64,000 nucleotides of DNA from Cheiracanthium punctorium (taxonomy: Eukaryota > Arthropoda > Arachnida > Araneae > Cheiracanthiidae). The position numbers and the translations under genes were made by a program. The DNA is taken from assembly GCA_038373885.1 (NCBI GenBank), contig JAWZYV010013024.1, positions 62,001 to 126,000 of the forward strand, given 5' to 3'. Below are positions 30,782 to 42,740 of the stretch, piece by piece (positions within the stretch are counted from its first letter, which is position 1; every line of letters starts with the position of its first letter). Below the pieces are notes generated by a model. The model made no database searches and was not told the DNA's origin. It saw only the letters and a list, made by a program, of their open reading frames with translations.

Positions 30782-33251
30782 AAAGTAGAAATATAAATCA
30801 ACTCATCTTCGTTTAGAAATATATTTAATTTTATATTTCAATTCCATTCATTATCACTGAAAAATAACGATCAATAAATACTTGTCACACATTTTTGCTT
30901 TCATGCCTTTTAAGATGCAATTTATTCCAGGAAAAATTCACCTATATGTAAAAAAAAAGTTACTATTACATTTGTTTGTTCACCTTAAAATACACTGGAA
31001 TAAAATAAACTAGAAGTTTCTGTAGAAAATTTTACTTAATTGAAGTTTTAGACGTATTTCGTATTTTGTATGTATTAAGAAAATAAATGTATTTTGTATT
31101 TTTTCAATTTAGAAAGCATTTTGTATTTTGTAATTTTTTGTGTTTGAATAAATGTAATTTGTATTATGCATCGAAAATACATTTTTTTATGTATTTTGCC
31201 CAACTCTGCTTCTGTAGCTGCTTTCAAAGACCATTGCCAAGCAAGCAGTAATTATTTTTATTTCCAACGGAGGGGAGAGTATGAGGGAGCGTCCTCTAAG
31301 TGAAACTGTACTCCCCCTCTCTAAACAAAAGGGGAATGAGGGGGAGAAAAGCAATAAACTTTAGGTTTACCTTTGCCGATCTCTGGGAAGATAGGGTTCC
31401 TTTTGTTATCGACATTGATTCTGAGAATCTAATAGTTCTATGTATTTTATTATTTGCATCCATGATGGTGATGTTTATTTTCTTCAGACTATATAGAACA
31501 GAAAGGGCAGGGGATTGAATTTCTAATCGATTAGATTCAGTTATTTGTTCATTGGGATGATTTCAACAATAAAGATATTCGTAGAATTGGAACAGGCTAT
31601 TTAAGAATTTCTCTTTCTTTTTAAGATTCACAACAACAAAATAATAATATTATCTTATTTGGGTTCCGGAACGCCGTTCCGGCTCTCAGAAAAGTACCGG
31701 TACGTCGTTCCGGCCCCACTACACCCCTTTAATTCAATTAGTGTTTACAGGAACACTCAAAATAGTTCTAACATATTACGCTCACTCTCTATGCACAAGT
31801 CGGCAATTAGTGAACCGATTCTAAAGATTTTTCACATGTAGAAAGGTATATTATTTCTGAGTAATGTAAACTAAAACTCATGAATATCACACAAATCGTT
31901 TCGTTTTTGGAGGGGGGAGGGACATTCCAAATAGTTCGCAAATATTGTAGTAACGGTCTACAAACGCAAAAAATAAATAAATAAACAAATAATTTAATTA
32001 GAGATAATTTATTCGTTCAGACTTTTTTGTGTGATCTATTCGTAATAAAAACAGTAAAAACTCTCTAAAACGAAATTCGTTGCAACGAAAATTCCCTCTA
32101 CAACAATAAAATGTTGTGGTTCTTCGGAATTTCCATACAATATAATCTCTCCAACGCGTAACACATTTTCCGAATTATTTCATTTTTAAAAATTAAATTT
32201 TATTTGTTTTATAATAATAAATATTTTGTATTAATAATGATAAATAATAATAGTTAAATAATAATAATAATAAAGTTTATCTCTGTATAAATGAAACAAA
32301 AAAAAATCCATTTGTGTATTCGATTTTACACAACTATCTTTTAATGACATTTTACTATTCTTCACACGCACGCTTATATCCTTGTCCTGTCTGCTCAAAA
32401 CATGGCTTTCACGGACTCGTGATGGCTTTAAATGCGCGCGCGTTTCCTGTCTTTAAGTGCTCTCTGTTTATCGCCCGTCTACTAATAACAAACAATTTCC
32501 CTTCAAATTCCCTTCTGCACGAACGTGAACACATTCTATTTCAATTGTTCGCATTTATCGCACTTGGCGTGGACGCCAAAGGAAACAGGTTTGGCTGGGT
32601 TACCATACAGGTAACCGATGCCTACACATCATGTCTCTTATCGCCTTACTTGGCGCCGCAGGGCGTCTGCCGTACCTGAGCCAATTTAAAGTTTCGAATA
32701 ACGTCTCCACAAGTTCAACAAAGCGAAAACAATAACAAAACCACAGACCGGACGCCGAGTAAAAGGGAGCCAACGAAAGCTTGGCGCCGCTGATGTTTTC
32801 GCCAAATGCAATCGCATTCAATACTTCAAAAAAGTACGATATACAAAGCTTCAAGGGATTTTTTGACTCATTTAAAGCATTTTATGTGTATCTATGACAT
32901 AAATAAATAATGAAACACTATTTTTGTAAACTTCACACAATAAAACAATAAAATATGGCTTAAAATGTAGGCTTCTGCTTACAGGATGAAAGCGAAACTA
33001 CGAAAATAATCAGTTCAAAATGCTATTTATTTTGAAATTTTTAGTTTAAAATGCTTGTCATGCATTCAGAAAGTATTTCTGAATAGAAATATGGAAAGAA
33101 AAATATATAACTTACCAATTAATACTTGGATGGAGCAGTTTTTCTGAAGTCACTTGGTTCCACAATGTTAAACTCTACGGAAGATTTTCATCCATTGCCT
33201 GGGCCAATCAGAAATTATTTCACTCGTGTCCGGTCTCTAACGTAGTGAGTG
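30782..33251. other. Non-coding stretch with a GC-richer island
   Basis: AT-rich with two notable pieces. At 31661-31720, GTTCCGGAACGCCGTTCCGG-like text is probably a DNA-transposon remnant. At about 32380-32800, a more balanced island includes a 7-bp hairpin GGTTACC/GGTAACC near 32598-32616. The ORFs through the island (up to 121 codons) lack motifs that I know and overlap on opposite strands, so I do not call them genes. Confidence 0.4.
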
Positions 33252-33829
33252 GTATAGGGCAGCGTTGCCAGGTTTGGCTAATATTAGCCAATTTGGCTAT
33301 TTTTGATCACGCTTGGCTAGAAAATTTATAAGGAAATTAGCCAACCCGGTTTTGGCTAATTTTTGGCTATTTTTATCGAGGTTGCAAGACATTGGCTAAT
33401 ATTATCTACTTTGGTTATTTTTTTTAGCATTTTTGACTCGATAAGTTTTTGGCAGAAATTTTCAATTCAAACTTTTCAGCCTTAGCAGGAAAGAAAATCA
33501 GTTAGCACAACCAACTCCAACACTGACACTGAGAGAAAGGCAGTGGCGTAGCGTAGGTTTTTCCCGCTCGAGGTAGATGCCAAATATGCCTCTTTCCACG
33601 CAGTGGTGGGAAAAACGACTTTTTTTTTTGTTGTTGTTGTGAGCTACAACTTCTGCTACTTTTCGAAAAATGTATATAACTACAAATACAACTACTTTTT
33701 GATGTGGTTAGTTACAACTACTTTTGAAATGGAGTCATGATGTGTATTGCGTATACTTTTAGATTTTATTATTTATTTTTAATAATTACATATATATATA
33801 TGTATATTTAAAAGAAACATTTATACATA

Positions 33830-34009
33830 CCGTGTTTACTCGCGTAATAGTTGCCCTCCCATAATCGTCGCATCCCCGTTTTGAAGAAGAAATAGCTTTA
33901 GAGTTACAATATTATGTAGTAGATTCTCCCCGCATAATAGTCGCTCCTAGACTTTCACCATGAAAAATTTGCCCCAAAATATGTGCGACTACTACACGAG
34001 TAAACAAGT
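33830..34009. mobile_element. TA-flanked MITE with CCGTGTTTACTCGCG ends, short copy
   Basis: Begins CCGTGTTTACTCGCGTAATA after TA and ends in the diverged inverse ...ACGAGTAAACAAG. The interior CCCGCATAATAGTCGC and CTAGACTTTCACC matches the larger relative at 55338-55999. Non-coding. Confidence 0.65.
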
Positions 34010-35893
34010 TGTATATGTATATCGTAACCAGCAAATTCATGAAACAAACGGCAATATTACCAACTGCAATACTCCACAGAACTGAAAATCACCATAGTCA
34101 ATTACATGATATAAGCAAGATAATGAAGATCATCCATCATTTTTGAAGTGCGAAAAACACAAAAAAGGGATAGAATAGAATTTATTTATTTAATACAAAT
34201 ATAAATAAATTATTGTCTATTTTATCTTTTATTGAAAAGATTAAAACTATATGTTAATGAGAAAAATACTTCTAAAAATTATCGTTAATGAGAAATAAAA
34301 GTAAAACTTCTTTAATTTAATCTAAAATTTTATTATCTTAGTTTTCCACATGGCAAAATCTTTAATAATACTATCATCAATATAAATTGCATCAGTTATT
34401 TTATGCTCTGTAGCCAGATTGGTTAATCTTAGAGTACTCATTGTGGATCGTAAGTATTTTTTCTTTTAAACTTAAGTTTGAAGAAGTTTATCTCACGTCA
34501 CGGTTGGCAATGCTTATAGCTATCGCAAGAAATAAAGATAATTTCAAGAGCTTAAATTGCATAATGAATTTTAAGAAATCGTATGGACTTGAATTCATTA
34601 CATCATTTTCATTCCCCGTAGCAAAGAATTATTCAAAGAATCTTCGAATTTTACAGGCGTGGACAACAGAATTTTCTTAATCTAGTATCATAAATTCTCT
34701 ATTATTATAATTCATTTTTGTGTTCTATATTTTAAAACTAAAAATATTGAACAAAACATCTAATAACTTAAAATAGTTCTCTGAAGTTTTCTACAAATTT
34801 CAAATTGAGAACGAAACTGGGGAATTACATAAAATGTTATTTACAGAAAAAAGGGGGGGACTAGGGTACTTGGTGCTATCCCTGCAAACGTAAAAAGGCG
34901 CTCCCGTTTACTTTCGCCCAAAGAAAATCCTTTCGAAGACGGCGCCCCGATGCAATGGTTACCTTGCTTACGGTATCAGTCCGTCCCTGCTTTAGAGACG
35001 AAAACGAAACCATAATAGCCCTAATGTATATCCAGCGTTAATATAAAAAGAAAATGACGAAGATAATTTTAAAATAGAAACGCAGGTGCTAGGTAAAATG
35101 ACAGGGGAAAAAAAAGTCATAAGTTTTGATAGCTGAAATAAGAAAAACATGATAATATAAACAAAAGCGGAAATAGTTTTATTTAAAAAATTGCTTGAAT
35201 TTATGTTTGTCCGATAATAAGTAGATTTAATCTCTTAACCCTCTCGTCACCGAATTATAAAAAATCAGAGAAAAAAAAAATCTGTCTAGCATTGAATGCA
35301 TCTGAAATACTATTATAAATCATGCACAAATATTTTTTTCTAATGTCGATTCATATTTGATTTTTCTAATATTAATTTCTGCATTTTCGAAGCATTTTGT
35401 TATGCTAAAATGAATTTAAAAGGATGCACCTATTAGGTAAAGGTTGAGGAATAAGAAAAAACTATACTTACCTTAAAAAGAAAAAAAAACGGTAAAAAGG
35501 CAGCGTCAATATTTTTTTAATTTTTCTCCCGAAACAATGAAGCGAAAACTGTAAAAAATGATCTAAATGGACTAGTATTGCAATCTAGTCACGATTTATG
35601 CATCTAGTTAAGAGCCTCATATACTTCCTATATTGATATCACTGAAAGAAAAAAATACTAAATTCATCTGTTTTCTCTCTAAATATTGCTATTTGAAGTA
35701 GGAGCCTCATATGAGGGTCATGCGAACGAGAAAAATGTCGCCGCTTGGGCGGGCGTTCCCCCTGCCCCCCTCCTTCCTTTCTATATTTCTTATAAACCTT
35801 TTAGTTTTGGTTTCGAATCTGGCGAAGTGTGCAACCTGCTTATTGTGTAGTTATGCATAATACTTTATAAAGGTGGCTTTTTGAATTTTAACT
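34010..35893. other. hAT interior without recognisable gene
   Basis: AT-rich DNA upstream of the transposase. A 79-codon ORF (34441-34680) shows no motif I recognise. A mixed-composition patch lies at 34850-35030. Confidence 0.4.
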
Positions 35894-38132
35894 ATGGGTA
35901 AGTGGAATAATGCTTATGACAGTGCAAGTAGGAATTATAATCAAGCTTGGGAAAAAGACCACAAATGGTTATGTTTAAAAGATGGTGCGTGTTTCTGCAA
36001 ACTTTGTAAATGCACAATTTCAAAGTTTAAAAAGCACAATCTAATAACACATGAAAAAACGGAAAAACACAGGAAGAATGAAAAAATAATGCAATCAGTG
36101 AAACCTGTAAATACTATATTCAAGCCTGATGTAAAAGAAGAGCTGAAAGAATTTGAAATTAAATTCAGTGTTGCAGTAGCCTGTCACTGCAGTATACGAG
36201 CTGTTGACCATGTAACCAACATCATCAAACATTATGGAAAGGGTAGCGATTTAGCTAATATTAAATTGCATAGAACTAAATGTGCATGCCTTATCCAGAA
36301 AGTGATAAGTCCAGCAATCTCTGAGACATTAATGGAAGATTTGAGAGGAAATAAGTACTCTCTCTTAATTGATGAAACAACCGATATATCTTCAACGAAA
36401 CTTCTATGAATGTGCGTAAAGTTTTTTTCACAAGCTGATAATATAGATGAAAACTGAATTTTTAGGTATCGTGAAAGTAATATCAACTACTGGAGAAGCC
36501 CTTTTCACAGAAATTGAAAAGTACTTAGAAGGGAAAAACCTAAATATTAACGATTGTATTGGATCAGTGGCGGATCCAGAATTTTTTTTTGGGAGGGGCT
36601 AAGTTTTTTAAAAAGCTTATTTCATCCAATTAAAATGTACTGTAAATCAAAATTTTAGTCTAAATCAATGTGCATGCTTTTGGGAGGGGCTAAGTTATAA
36701 AATATTATCATTTTAGCAGTTTAAAGTGTATAATAAAGCAGAATGATACCATCTAGCAATCTCTTTTGGGGGGGGGGGGCTGAAGCCCCCTAGCCCCTCC
36801 CCTGGATCCGCTACTGTATTGGATTCTCTTCAGATGGTGCAAATAATGTTTGTGGACATAAAAATTCCGTCTTATCGATGCTAAAAGAGAAAAATCCTAA
36901 AATTATATTTGTGAAATGCACATGCCACAGCCTAGATTTGTGCGTCGAGTATGCTTTTAAGAAACTGCCGGCAAACATAGAATATATGATATCTGAAATT
37001 GAAAGGTGGTTTAAATTTAGCTCAATTCGTCAAGAAGACTTCCGAGCTATATTTTCAGTAATGAATGATGGTTGCATACAGCCATGAAAATTTATTACAC
37101 CTAGTAACACCAGATGGCTAGTGAAAGGAAAGTGTATTGCAGTAATTTTGCGGCAGTGGGATAAATTGAAAGCATATTTTTCGTGCATTGCAGAGAAAGA
37201 AAGAAATTATCATGCACGAATTATAAATGAAATGCTTTGCGATAGGAAGAATTTCCTATACTTAACTTTCATAATGCCGATTGTTGAGAGTTTCGAGGCC
37301 CTTAATGCCTCTTTTCAGGCAACAAATGCAGATAGTGTTAAAGTTTTTGCGGATCTCCAGGCATTTCTTAGATTTCTACAAAATAAGATTGAAAATAACA
37401 CCTTTGGAAATAAATTTGAGGAAGATCTCCAAAGCTCTGAACTGATTGATTTGGATAAATCAAACTTAAAAAAAAGATGTTTGGATTTTCTGGAGGAGGC
37501 AAAATTTCAGCTGGAAAAAAGTTTAAATGACAATTTCAACATCAGTGATAAACTGAAATTATTTATCCCTAAAGAATGCTTGTGCCAAATGAGAACCGAA
37601 TTAAAAGACTTTCCTTCTTCCATGCTCAGTGTACTTGCGGACAATTACGAAGAGATAGAAAAACAATATAATATGCTTCCGTTTATTGCATGGAAAGACG
37701 AATTCGAAAATGGAGAAATCCAAAATGATCCATTAAAATTTTGGGGGAAGGTATTAACGTATGAGAATGCTCTGCATGTGTTAATGCTTTCATGAGCTTG
37801 CAAAGTTTGCTTTAACGTTTTTTTCAGTACCTGTTAGCAATGCGTTTGTTGAACGAGTTTTTTCTTTTGTTACAAACGTTAAAAACAAACAAAGAAATAA
37901 ATTAAATGTTCCTATGTTAGATGCAATTTTGAGAATTAGGTGCAGCTTAATTCAAAATAATGACTGTTGCAAAAATTTTAAAGTCACAGACAAAATGCAA
38001 AAATTATTCACCAACGAAATGTATTATAGGTTAGAAACTTCTTTTCATACACCAGGACCCAGTACCAGTAATGTAAATAATGATGATATTGATGATGATA
38101 GCTTTGGAGACATCACTAATGTACCATTTTAA
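35894..38132 (+). pseudogene. hAT-family transposase, inactivated
   Basis: Would catalyse excision and integration of the surrounding element. The first block (35894-36409) has a BED/TTF-like zinc finger (CKLCK...HNLITHEKTEKH) and the motif LLIDETTDIS that opens the RNase-H-like catalytic fold. Later blocks carry SSDGANN and KCTCHSLDLC (near 36900), NTRW (near 37105) and a long helical insertion domain. The last block (about 37791-38132) has the C-terminal dimerisation segment around FSVPVSNAFVERVFS. Breaks: a stop at 36407 with a frameshift before about 36440, a 252-bp MITE at 36565, a stop at 37085 and a stop/frameshift near 37793. Flanking TIRs place it inside 33260-40761. It cannot be functional as it stands. 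Confidence 0.85.
36565..36816. mobile_element. hAT-type MITE (CAGTGGCGGATCCAG family) inside the transposase
   Basis: 252 bp with ends CAGTGGCGGATCCAG and CTGGATCCGCTACTG and a perfect 8-bp duplication TATTGGAT (36557-36564 and 36817-36824). G-rich just inside the left end (TTGGGAGGGGCTAA) and C-rich inside the right end (CCCCCTAGCCCCTCCCC). Leaving it and one TATTGGAT out restores the transposase frame across the site. It is the same family as 46963-47210. Confidence 0.9.
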
Positions 38133-38269
38133 AATTTACACTTTGGGTGCAATTTAATAAACAGTGGGTTTGTCTTCAACAATTTCATAAAATGAAAGTA
38201 AATTTCTAAACTGTCAATTTTAGCCAAGTGCTTTTTCTAATAAAATTATATACAAAAAAAAAATAATAC

Positions 38270-38670
38270 ATTTCATGGCAACATTCTTGTCATTTTATAT
38301 TGTGATATATAATTTGTTTCTGTAATAAATAAAATAACTTATTGATAAATATAAATTAATCGCAATTAAAATTTTAAATATATCTTCCATAAACATATTT
38401 AATTGCTCTATGTTCTAGTAGGTTGAAAACAATCCAGCTTCATGGAAACATTTCACGTGCAACATTCTTGTAGTCATTTTATGTTGTGATATATAATGTG
38501 TTTCTTTAATAAATAAAACAAAGAATTCATAAATATAAATTAATCGCGATTAAAATTTTAAGTATATCTTCCATGAACATATTTAATTGCTCTATATTGT
38601 AGTAGGTTGATAAAAACAATTCAGCTTCATGAAAACATTTCACATAGAATATTCTTGTTTTGTGATATTG
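38270..38670 (+). repeat. ~185-bp tandem repeat, two to three copies
   Basis: AACATTCTTGT recurs at about 38280, 38461 and near 38648 (diverged). It is followed by TTGTGATATATAAT, ATAAATTAATCGC and CATATTTAATTGCTCTAT segments in the same order. It lies just downstream of the transposase. Confidence 0.75.
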
Positions 38671-39812
38671 TATTATTTTGTGCTAATTTTTTTTTTTTGT
38701 TTTTTGTTTTTGTTTTTGTAAAGTGTAATAGACACGTTTATATCATAGATAATGAATATGTCTTTTGTGATAGATAAAATAAACATGCTTTGTAATGAAT
38801 AAAATACAATTTTTTTAAACTTTTAAATGAATAAAAAAAATTAAAACTTTCACATGTTTTTTTTTAATTTTAACTCATTATTATTCTCATTTGGGATCTT
38901 TTGAAATATAAAAACTCTAGCTAGGAACAATTGCCTCTTCTTTTCTTTCAGCACTGCAATATTTGTTTTAGTCCCTTGCCACAAATAATTGTACAATAAG
39001 AACTAAGAAATTATTCAGAAAAAATGTTGCTAAGATTAAAATAACAATATGATACTTTGCCCATATTACCTATGCTCGTCTAAGATTGGATTCTATGAAC
39101 TGATGAAGAGTAAGCTTTTGTACTACCCGAAACGTGCACATGTATCTATTGTTATATGCGTTTTAAAAAAAGTATTATAGCGTTATTTTAAGAGCGGTAA
39201 ACATTTTAAGGACCTGTTTGGTTTTTACGAATTAATTATCTGTAAAATTTTCAGCTCTGTTGTTTATAAAATTGTAAAGAGTACAGTTACATGGTTAAGT
39301 ACTTTTTTTTTCATTAAATGAATAAATTTGTAAACTTGTTCTTTTATTTGGGTGACTGGGTAGGTTTATTGGGACTTTGTCTCTCTCTCTCTCTCTCTCA
39401 GGAAAGAGAGAGAGAGAGAGAGTTCTCACCCGGGGGCGAGGGAAGGTTCAACTCCCTTGTGCAAAACTTTAAAAAATAAATTCCATAAATTTTCATTTTT
39501 TAGCATAAAAATTATGTCTGTAGCACCCCTAACCTAATGTTATATTAAATTTAATAATGTATGTTTACACAGTAAAAGTTGCAATAATTTACTTATTTAG
39601 GTTGTTTTTAACTATTATTAGTACACTCTGTAAGACAAAAGATGAAATTTTCTATGTTGTGTAAATGAATTAAATTGGATTTCTGAAGTGTTTTTGGTAC
39701 GCTACATTTATCTTATCATTCTTGAATGTATTTACTTAGGACAGCTTCCCGCCCCAAAATAAAATCCTGTCTATATTACTAATATAGACAGAATTTCTCG
39801 GGCCATACGTAT
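38671..39812. other. AT-rich hAT interior with (TC)n/(GA)n hairpin
   Basis: No gene seen. A (TC)9-type run followed by AGGAA and a (GA)9-type run at about 39377-39421 can fold back on itself. Confidence 0.5.
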
Positions 39813-39817
39813 TTATT

Positions 39818-40397
39818 CAGGGTGTCTACCAAATTTCTGGAAGTCAATTTCCTGACTTTTGGGAGGTCCCAGGAATAATAGGAAAAAAAATCCGAGAAAA
39901 AAATTCCTGACCAATGCAATTTACTTTGGGAAATTGCACAATGCCCCTCTCTTGTCTTTATATTTGCATATTTTGTACAACTTCTTGAAATCAATTTTAA
40001 CTGAGCTATACAGGATTAAGCTTTCATCAATTGAGAAACAGAAGCAGTCACACTTTCTGATAGAATTAACTAACTGTTCTTGAAAATACGGTCCTAAGCT
40101 ATAAGTTACCAAGTAAGCTAATTTGTCTTTTACTCTTCCCTCACGATGGATGAGCCCCCATTTTCCCATCCTTATACAAACACATCGCTTGATGCTTTCG
40201 CGGTCCCAGAAATGCGTTGCAGTTGCTTCCACTTTCAGTCTGACAATTAGTGAGAAAGGGTAAAAAAAAAAAAAAATTGATTCTTTTGGTAAATTTTCCG
40301 GACCCATTATCCAATTTCCCGTTTTTTTCCAGACTTTCCGGACCCATTTTCCAATTTCCCGGCTTTTTCCAGACTTTCCGGAGCGGTAGACACCCTG
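39818..40397. mobile_element. 580-bp TIR element, superfamily unassigned
   Basis: Perfect 13-bp termini CAGGGTGTCTACC (39818-39830) and GGTAGACACCCTG (40385-40397). Flanks share TTATT (39813-39817 and 40398-40402), but the outer three bases of an 8-bp window do not match. Near the right end, TTTCCGGACCCATT and CCAATTTCCCG blocks are duplicated (40296-40385). The opposing ORFs inside lack recognisable domains, so it is treated as non-autonomous. Confidence 0.75.
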
Positions 40398-40769
40398 TTA
40401 TTGTATTGTATGAGAGATTCTTGAGTAATTAATAGGTACCTGTTTTGCTCGTTTGCCTTACCGCATGACCGATTTTGTTTTTATTTGAGGGTTGAGCATG
40501 TGCGGAATTCAAGAGCAGAAAATATAAGTTTCTCTTTAAATTTTTAAACAATTGTTTTAAATCAATAGATTTTGAGAGAAAGTCGCCTCTCCCCTCCTCT
40601 TATGTAAAAAAAAAAACTCATCATACTCTATTCTAATTTCATATTCAGCAAAGCTTTATTAAAAATCCGAAAGATGGCGCTGCAATCGCCGGTTTGGCTA
40701 TTTTTGGCTAATTTTCAGAAGCCGTTTGGCTATTTTCGTAGATTTTGATCTGGCAACCCTGGTATAGGG

Positions 40770-41210
40770 TCTCTCTGCTTGTGCGGAGCTTCATTAGGGA
40801 TGGCGGTTTCTACCGAATCCACCGGTTTTCGGTGTTTCAGTTTTTTTGTCTTCCAGTTAAACCTATCGAGTAAAACTGTCCTTAAAACACCGGTTACAAA
40901 AAACACCGGTTTACGGTTTTTTTAAAACGCCATCTATTGTGAAAAAGGAGAACTGAAACTATTTATTCGACCTGATAACATAAATATTTGTTATAATAGG
41001 AAGGAAAATAATAAAAATTAAAATGTTAGAATACCCAAGTGGAAAAAAGAAAACTGAAAACTAAAGTAGATTTTGCTCTATTCTAATAAAAATATGGTAT
41101 TGCAATATACTTAAAAGTCTCACTACTGAAAAAATTCAAAATAATAGTGGATCACCTTTTCTCTGTTCACCACGGGGGAACTTCGGTTATGGTAAACTTC
41201 GGATATAGGT
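40770..41210. other. Unassigned stretch with ACCGGTTTTCGGT motifs
   Basis: Holds several ACCGGTT/AACACCGG motifs (about 40820-40920), probably a decayed DNA element. From 41170 to 41206 a GAACTTCGGTTATGG motif faces CATAAGTTCACTATAACCGG at about 41993-42012, so an outer, diverged inverted repeat surrounds the structure at 41211-41968. Confidence 0.4.
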
Positions 41211-41968
41211 CCTTATTCAGATAGATTTAGTAGCTACTAACCCTATTGTTTAGTTACTAAATTTAGTAAAGTGGATTCAGATAGAATTTGGAGGCGGAGA
41301 TACTAAACACGTGACCAAGGCTACTATGCAGATAGATTTAGTAGCTACTAAACCTATTGTTCAGTTACTAACTTAGTAAGTGGGCGGAGATACTAAATGT
41401 TCGTAAATCGGGATTCAGATACATTTAGTACTAAATCACGTGACCAACACCAAGGGAAGTCAGGGAAAATGTAGGGATAAGTTAACAGGGAAGCTAACAG
41501 ACCAATCAGAGCGCTTATTCCAGGCGTGCGTTTATTTAGTCGGTGATTTAGCAGCTTGTTTGGTCACGTGATTTTAGCAGCTTGTTTTGGTCACGTGTTT
41601 AGTATCTCCGCCTCTAAATTCTATCTGAATCCACTTTACTAAATTTAGTAACTAAACAATAGGGTTAGTAGCTACTAAATCTATCTGAATAAGGGCCCAA
41701 AACAAGCTGCTAAAATCACGTGACCAAACAAGCTGCTAAATCACCGACTAAATAAACGCACGCCTGGAACAAGCGCTCTGATAGGTCTGTTAGCTTCCCT
41801 GTTAACTTATCCCTACATTTTCCCTGACTTCCCTTGGTGTTGGTCACGTGATTTAGTACTAAATGTATCTGAATCCCGATTTACGAACATTTAGTATCTC
41901 CGCCCACTTACTAAGTTAGTAACTGAACAATAGGTTTAGTAGCTACTAAATCTATCTGCATAGTAGCC
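41211..41968. repeat. Interleaved double inverted repeat (A-B-A'-B')
   Basis: Segment A (41211-41318) is the reverse complement of A' (41587-41694), 108 bp without indels. Segment B (41319-41590) is the reverse complement of B' (41697-41968), 272 bp without indels. The order is A, B, A', B', so the two inverted repeats cross each other. A and the start of B are diverged copies of one TTTAGTAGCTACTAA-rich motif. CACGTG palindromes appear six times. It could be two overlapping MITEs or the product of an inversion. Confidence 0.8.
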
Positions 41969-42303
41969 ATAGTGAACGAAATTTGATGGTCCCCATAAGT
42001 TCACTATAACCGGAGTTCGCAATATATTTATATAGTTTTGAATGTAGTATTTTAAAATATTTTTTTCAAAGAATATTCATAATCTTAAATTTTATTATAT
42101 CTCAAAAATATAGATAATTATTAAGCATTAAATTAAGCAGAACAAATATCAATCAATAAAAGTACATCGCATCTAAGAATAAGTATTTGTTTTTTGCTGT
42201 TGTTGAGATGTTTCATTTCTATGTCAATTTTTAGTGTCTCTTATTGTGTCTAGTTAAATAATAAATAATTAAAATCTGTAATTTACATAGCAATTGTATT
42301 TCC

Positions 42304-42551
42304 TAAAGTAATTAAAAAACTTTGTAAAAAACACACATAAGAAGTAAAAGGAAAAAGGATACGCGTTTCGTTCAAAAATTGTTTTGAACTTCTTCAGTCC
42401 AAGCCCTTCGACGTAAAGAACACAGGGCTCTGTGTTCTTTACGTCGAAGGGCTTGGACTGAAGAAGTTCAAAACAATTTTTGAACGAAACGCGTATCCTT
42501 TTTCCTTTTACTTCTTATGTGTGTTTTTTACAAAGTTTTTTAATTACTTTA
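42304..42551. repeat. Perfect 122-bp-arm palindrome with 4-base centre
   Basis: Left arm 42304-42425 and right arm 42430-42551 are exact reverse complements around GGCT. Symmetry holds from the centre to both ends with no indel or mismatch that I can find. Each arm holds the inner hairpin GTTCAAAA...TTTTGAAC followed by GAAACGCG. The lack of any difference between the arms means it is very young, under conversion, or an assembly/cloning fold-back. Confidence 0.9.
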
Positions 42552-42654
42552 TCGTTTAACACCAGTATTTTGAGTGTTTTTTCAATTGTATTTCCTGTTT
42601 TATTATAATTTTAAATGGAAAAGGAGGTTACGGCCAATTATCTGCACTAGTAAT

Positions 42655-42740
42655 CTAGGCGGGGGGTTGTATTGCCCTCCCTGGGGGTCTTTCTAAGGAG
42701 TCCTAACCCGTATTTGCGCTAAATTTCGGAGAAAACCACT
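42655..42740 (-). mobile_element. SINE 3' fragment
   Basis: On the minus strand it reads TTCTCCGAAATTTAGCGCAA, ACGGGTTAGGACTCC and TTAGAAAGACCC. This matches the body and tail of the 55535-55772 SINE. The head is missing. Confidence 0.65.

Larger units (their letters stand above)
33260..40761 (+). mobile_element. 7.5 kb hAT transposon, decayed
   Basis: Cut-and-paste DNA transposon. The ends CAGCGTTGCCAG (33260) and CTGGCAACCCTG (to 40761) match at 11 of 12 bases as inverted repeats. They are flanked by perfect 8-bp duplications GTATAGGG (33252-33259 and 40762-40769). Both subterminal regions are crowded with TTGGCTA/TTTTTGGCTATTTT motifs, probably transposase-binding sites. It encloses a broken transposase (35894-38132) and later insertions (33830-34009, 36565-36816, 39818-40397). 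Confidence 0.9.

Noticed and set aside
32314..32679. 121-codon ORF as a host gene
   Set aside because: No recognisable domain, AT/GC-mixed island with an overlapping antisense ORF, and no splice or promoter context that I can support.
39098..39140. Hammerhead-ribozyme-like CTGATGA...CGAAAC at about 39100, and CTGAAGA...GAAAC inside each palindrome arm
   Set aside because: The core-like words are present, but stem II does not pair in the required register (an extra unpaired base or mismatches), and no convincing stems I and III were found. A covariance-model search would decide.
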